Below, in pieces: positions 62,891 through 64,000 of a stretch of DNA of 64,000 bases. This DNA is from Ruegeria atlantica (lineage in GTDB: Bacteria; Pseudomonadota; Alphaproteobacteria; Rhodobacterales; Rhodobacteraceae). The position numbers and the translations under genes were made by a program. Below the pieces are notes generated by a model. That model was not told the origin of the DNA. It saw nothing but the letters and a program-made list of their open reading frames with translations, and ran no database searches. The stretch is taken from positions 248,001 through 312,000 of the forward strand of contig NZ_WQCF01000002.1 of assembly GCF_013032455.1 (NCBI RefSeq), read 5' to 3'. Positions within the stretch are counted from its first letter, which is position 1; every line of letters begins with the position of its first letter.

Positions 62891-63775
62891 TCAATCAGGC
62901 AGAAGGTATTCCACCAATTCGGTACGCTGCAGGGCCATGAAATTATCATCCGAGACCATCGTGGCCCGCAGCCGCCCCTGATCATCGCGCCAGACGGACA
63001 GCCCTTCAAGGTTGTCATGCGCGCCAGTACCGGTGGTGAAAAGAGTTTCCTCGGAAATTGGTTCACCCTTTGTGATCTGCCATCGTCTCAGGCGTGACTG
63101 AAAGCCGATTAGGGAAAGCTTGCGCTCCAAAACATAGAACCTGCCATCGGGTCCGAAATCCGCAGAGACAGGCAGGAAATCATCTCGCTGTGGCAGCACG
63201 AATGGCGTCGACCAGACTTTTCCGTCCCAGCGATAAACCGGGATGTCGCCCTGATCGGTCCGGCTTTTTTCAGGCAGGGTGTATAACCATCCCTTTCCGT
63301 CTATTGCCAGCGCTTCGAGTGACCCATTCCCACTTAGACCCTTGAACGCTTTGGGGCGCGGCAACACCTGCGCCTTGGCACCTGGGCCTGCATAGCGGGC
63401 TACGCGATGCACTCCTTCGAATGAGATGAAAAAGCCGCCGTCCGACGTGACGGCGATACCTTCAGAGTCCCCCGCTCGTCCAGAAAGGGGACGACCTGTA
63501 CTGGACAGAACAGGCCAGTTTCCAGTAATCCGAACGCCGGTGATATTATCTCGGTCCCGGGAAATAGCGGCGCGCACCAATACCGCTCGGTCGCTCAGCA
63601 CGATCAACTGATGACCATCGTCCGAAACGTGCAAAGCGGAATACCCTCCGAACCAGTCGGCACTGTGACGCCAGGCAAAACTGCTCAGGTGTGTTGCCGT
63701 CTTGACCTCGACCGCCCATGCCGAAGCAGCCCACAGCAATGCCGTGCTTAGTTGGATTGCAAAACTGAAGCGCAT
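62891..63775 (-). CDS. Phytase-like / esterase-like exported protein
   Basis: A 294-aa protein with a signal peptide (MRFSFAIQLSTALLWAASAW). The mature part matches the secreted beta-propeller-like family annotated as esterase-like activity of phytase: SALHVSDDGHQLIVLSDRAV, GRAGDSEGIAVTSDGGFFIS, FKGLSGNGSLEALAIDGKGW and GTGAHDNLEGLSVWRDDQGR. Blades with LEGLS and SEGIA repeats are typical. Function is not well defined, possibly phosphoester hydrolysis in the periplasm. It overlaps the mepA stop by 28 bases. Confidence 0.9.
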   Translation of the reverse strand: MRFSFAIQLSTALLWAASAWAVEVKTATHLSSFAWRHSADWFGGYSALHVSDDGHQLIVLSDRAVLVRAAISRDRDNITGVRITGNWPVLSSTGRPLSGRAGDSEGIAVTSDGGFFISFEGVHRVARYAGPGAKAQVLPRPKAFKGLSGNGSLEALAIDGKGWLYTLPEKSRTDQGDIPVYRWDGKVWSTPFVLPQRDDFLPVSADFGPDGRFYVLERKLSLIGFQSRLRRWQITKGEPISEETLFTTGTGAHDNLEGLSVWRDDQGRLRATMVSDDNFMALQRTELVEYLLPD

Positions 63776-64000
63776 TGCTGAGGCAAATCGGCCAGAACAT
63801 ACTCCCGGCGTTTCTTCGGTGGTGGTGCGTTTGGATCGGGTGGCGGCGGGTTGAGGATATTACGCACCCATTGCTGCGCCTCAGCACAACCATCCCCTTT
63901 GGGCGGCGGGTCCTGATTGACACAGCCGCGCGAGCCCTTGGGGCATTTCAAACGAACATGGAAGTGATAGTGATGCCCCCACCACGGGCGAATTTTGCGC
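63748..64000 (-). CDS. mepA: Penicillin-insensitive murein endopeptidase, C-terminal part (cut by window end)
   Basis: The frame is open to the window edge, so the N-terminal part, with signal peptide and first metal ligands, lies beyond it. The visible C-terminus has WWGHHYHFHVRLKCP, the LAS-type metallopeptidase motif with an H-x-H pair, then SRGCVNQDPPPKGDGCAEA, typical of MepA disulfide and linker regions. MepA cleaves D-Ala-mDAP crosslinks in peptidoglycan. It is a minus-strand gene whose stop overlaps the phytase-like start. Confidence 0.9.
   Translation of the reverse strand, partial: RKIRPWWGHHYHFHVRLKCPKGSRGCVNQDPPPKGDGCAEAQQWVRNILNPPPPDPNAPPPKKRREYVLADLPQQCASVLQSN

Overview
The window reads as chromosomal DNA of an alphaproteobacterium of the Rhodobacteraceae, most likely the marine Roseobacter group. 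Supporting signs are the FliL/MotE/MotA and FliF-FliH-FliN-FliP gene blocks, a MlaA-MlaC pair, nth-pfkB, panB-panC, a BetB gene with a BetI-like box, and a protein repertoire and base composition typical of that family. I assign it from remembered family and gene-order features only. I see no rRNA or tRNA gene, insertion sequence, prophage or CRISPR array. Genes are dense, with many 4-bp ATGA overlaps, and no gap exceeds 300 bases.

Layout: 1-5000 holds a truncated methyltransferase, nth, a PfkB kinase, a DUF547 lipoprotein with an overlapping radical SAM gene, and rppH. 5100-24250 is mixed metabolism: a FadH-like reductase, an AEC carrier, a LysR regulator, an OmpA/AhpD-like/GNAT/CinA-like operon, sfsA, an apparent insertion with a methyltransferase and a TPR-sulfotransferase, map, rsmD, a flavin reductase, a peroxiredoxin, three small envelope proteins and an operon ending in phhB. 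24400-26000 is mlaA-mlaC with a strong terminator. 26000-32600 is a glucose/mannose-type ABC transporter divergent from a two-component system. 32600-40500 is a divergent flagellar block around a fliF/fliL promoter region.

40800-46900 holds betB with a BetI-like operator, a small protein with an internal duplication, a K+ channel-like protein, trhO and the NAD salvage genes pncA and pncB. 46900-54350 is the most striking block: a minus-strand operon with a peptide-type solute-binding protein, a prokaryotic pentameric ligand-gated ion channel (GLIC/ELIC type), two permeases, a fused double ATPase and an aldehyde dehydrogenase. The order suggests one unit that senses, imports and oxidises an amine- or aldehyde-yielding ligand.

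54500-64000 holds panBC, glpK, smpB, idi, a c-type cytochrome, a P1-family peptidase, an SDR, arfB, a queuosine-precursor transporter, a phytase-like secreted protein and a truncated mepA. Two RNA-level features stand out there. One is a leader between the transporter gene and arfB with a 13-nt full-length Shine-Dalgarno, an 18-codon open frame rich in AGA codons, a downstream anti-Shine-Dalgarno copy and an intrinsic terminator. The other is a possible pseudoknot covering the ribosome-binding region of the queuosine transporter gene.
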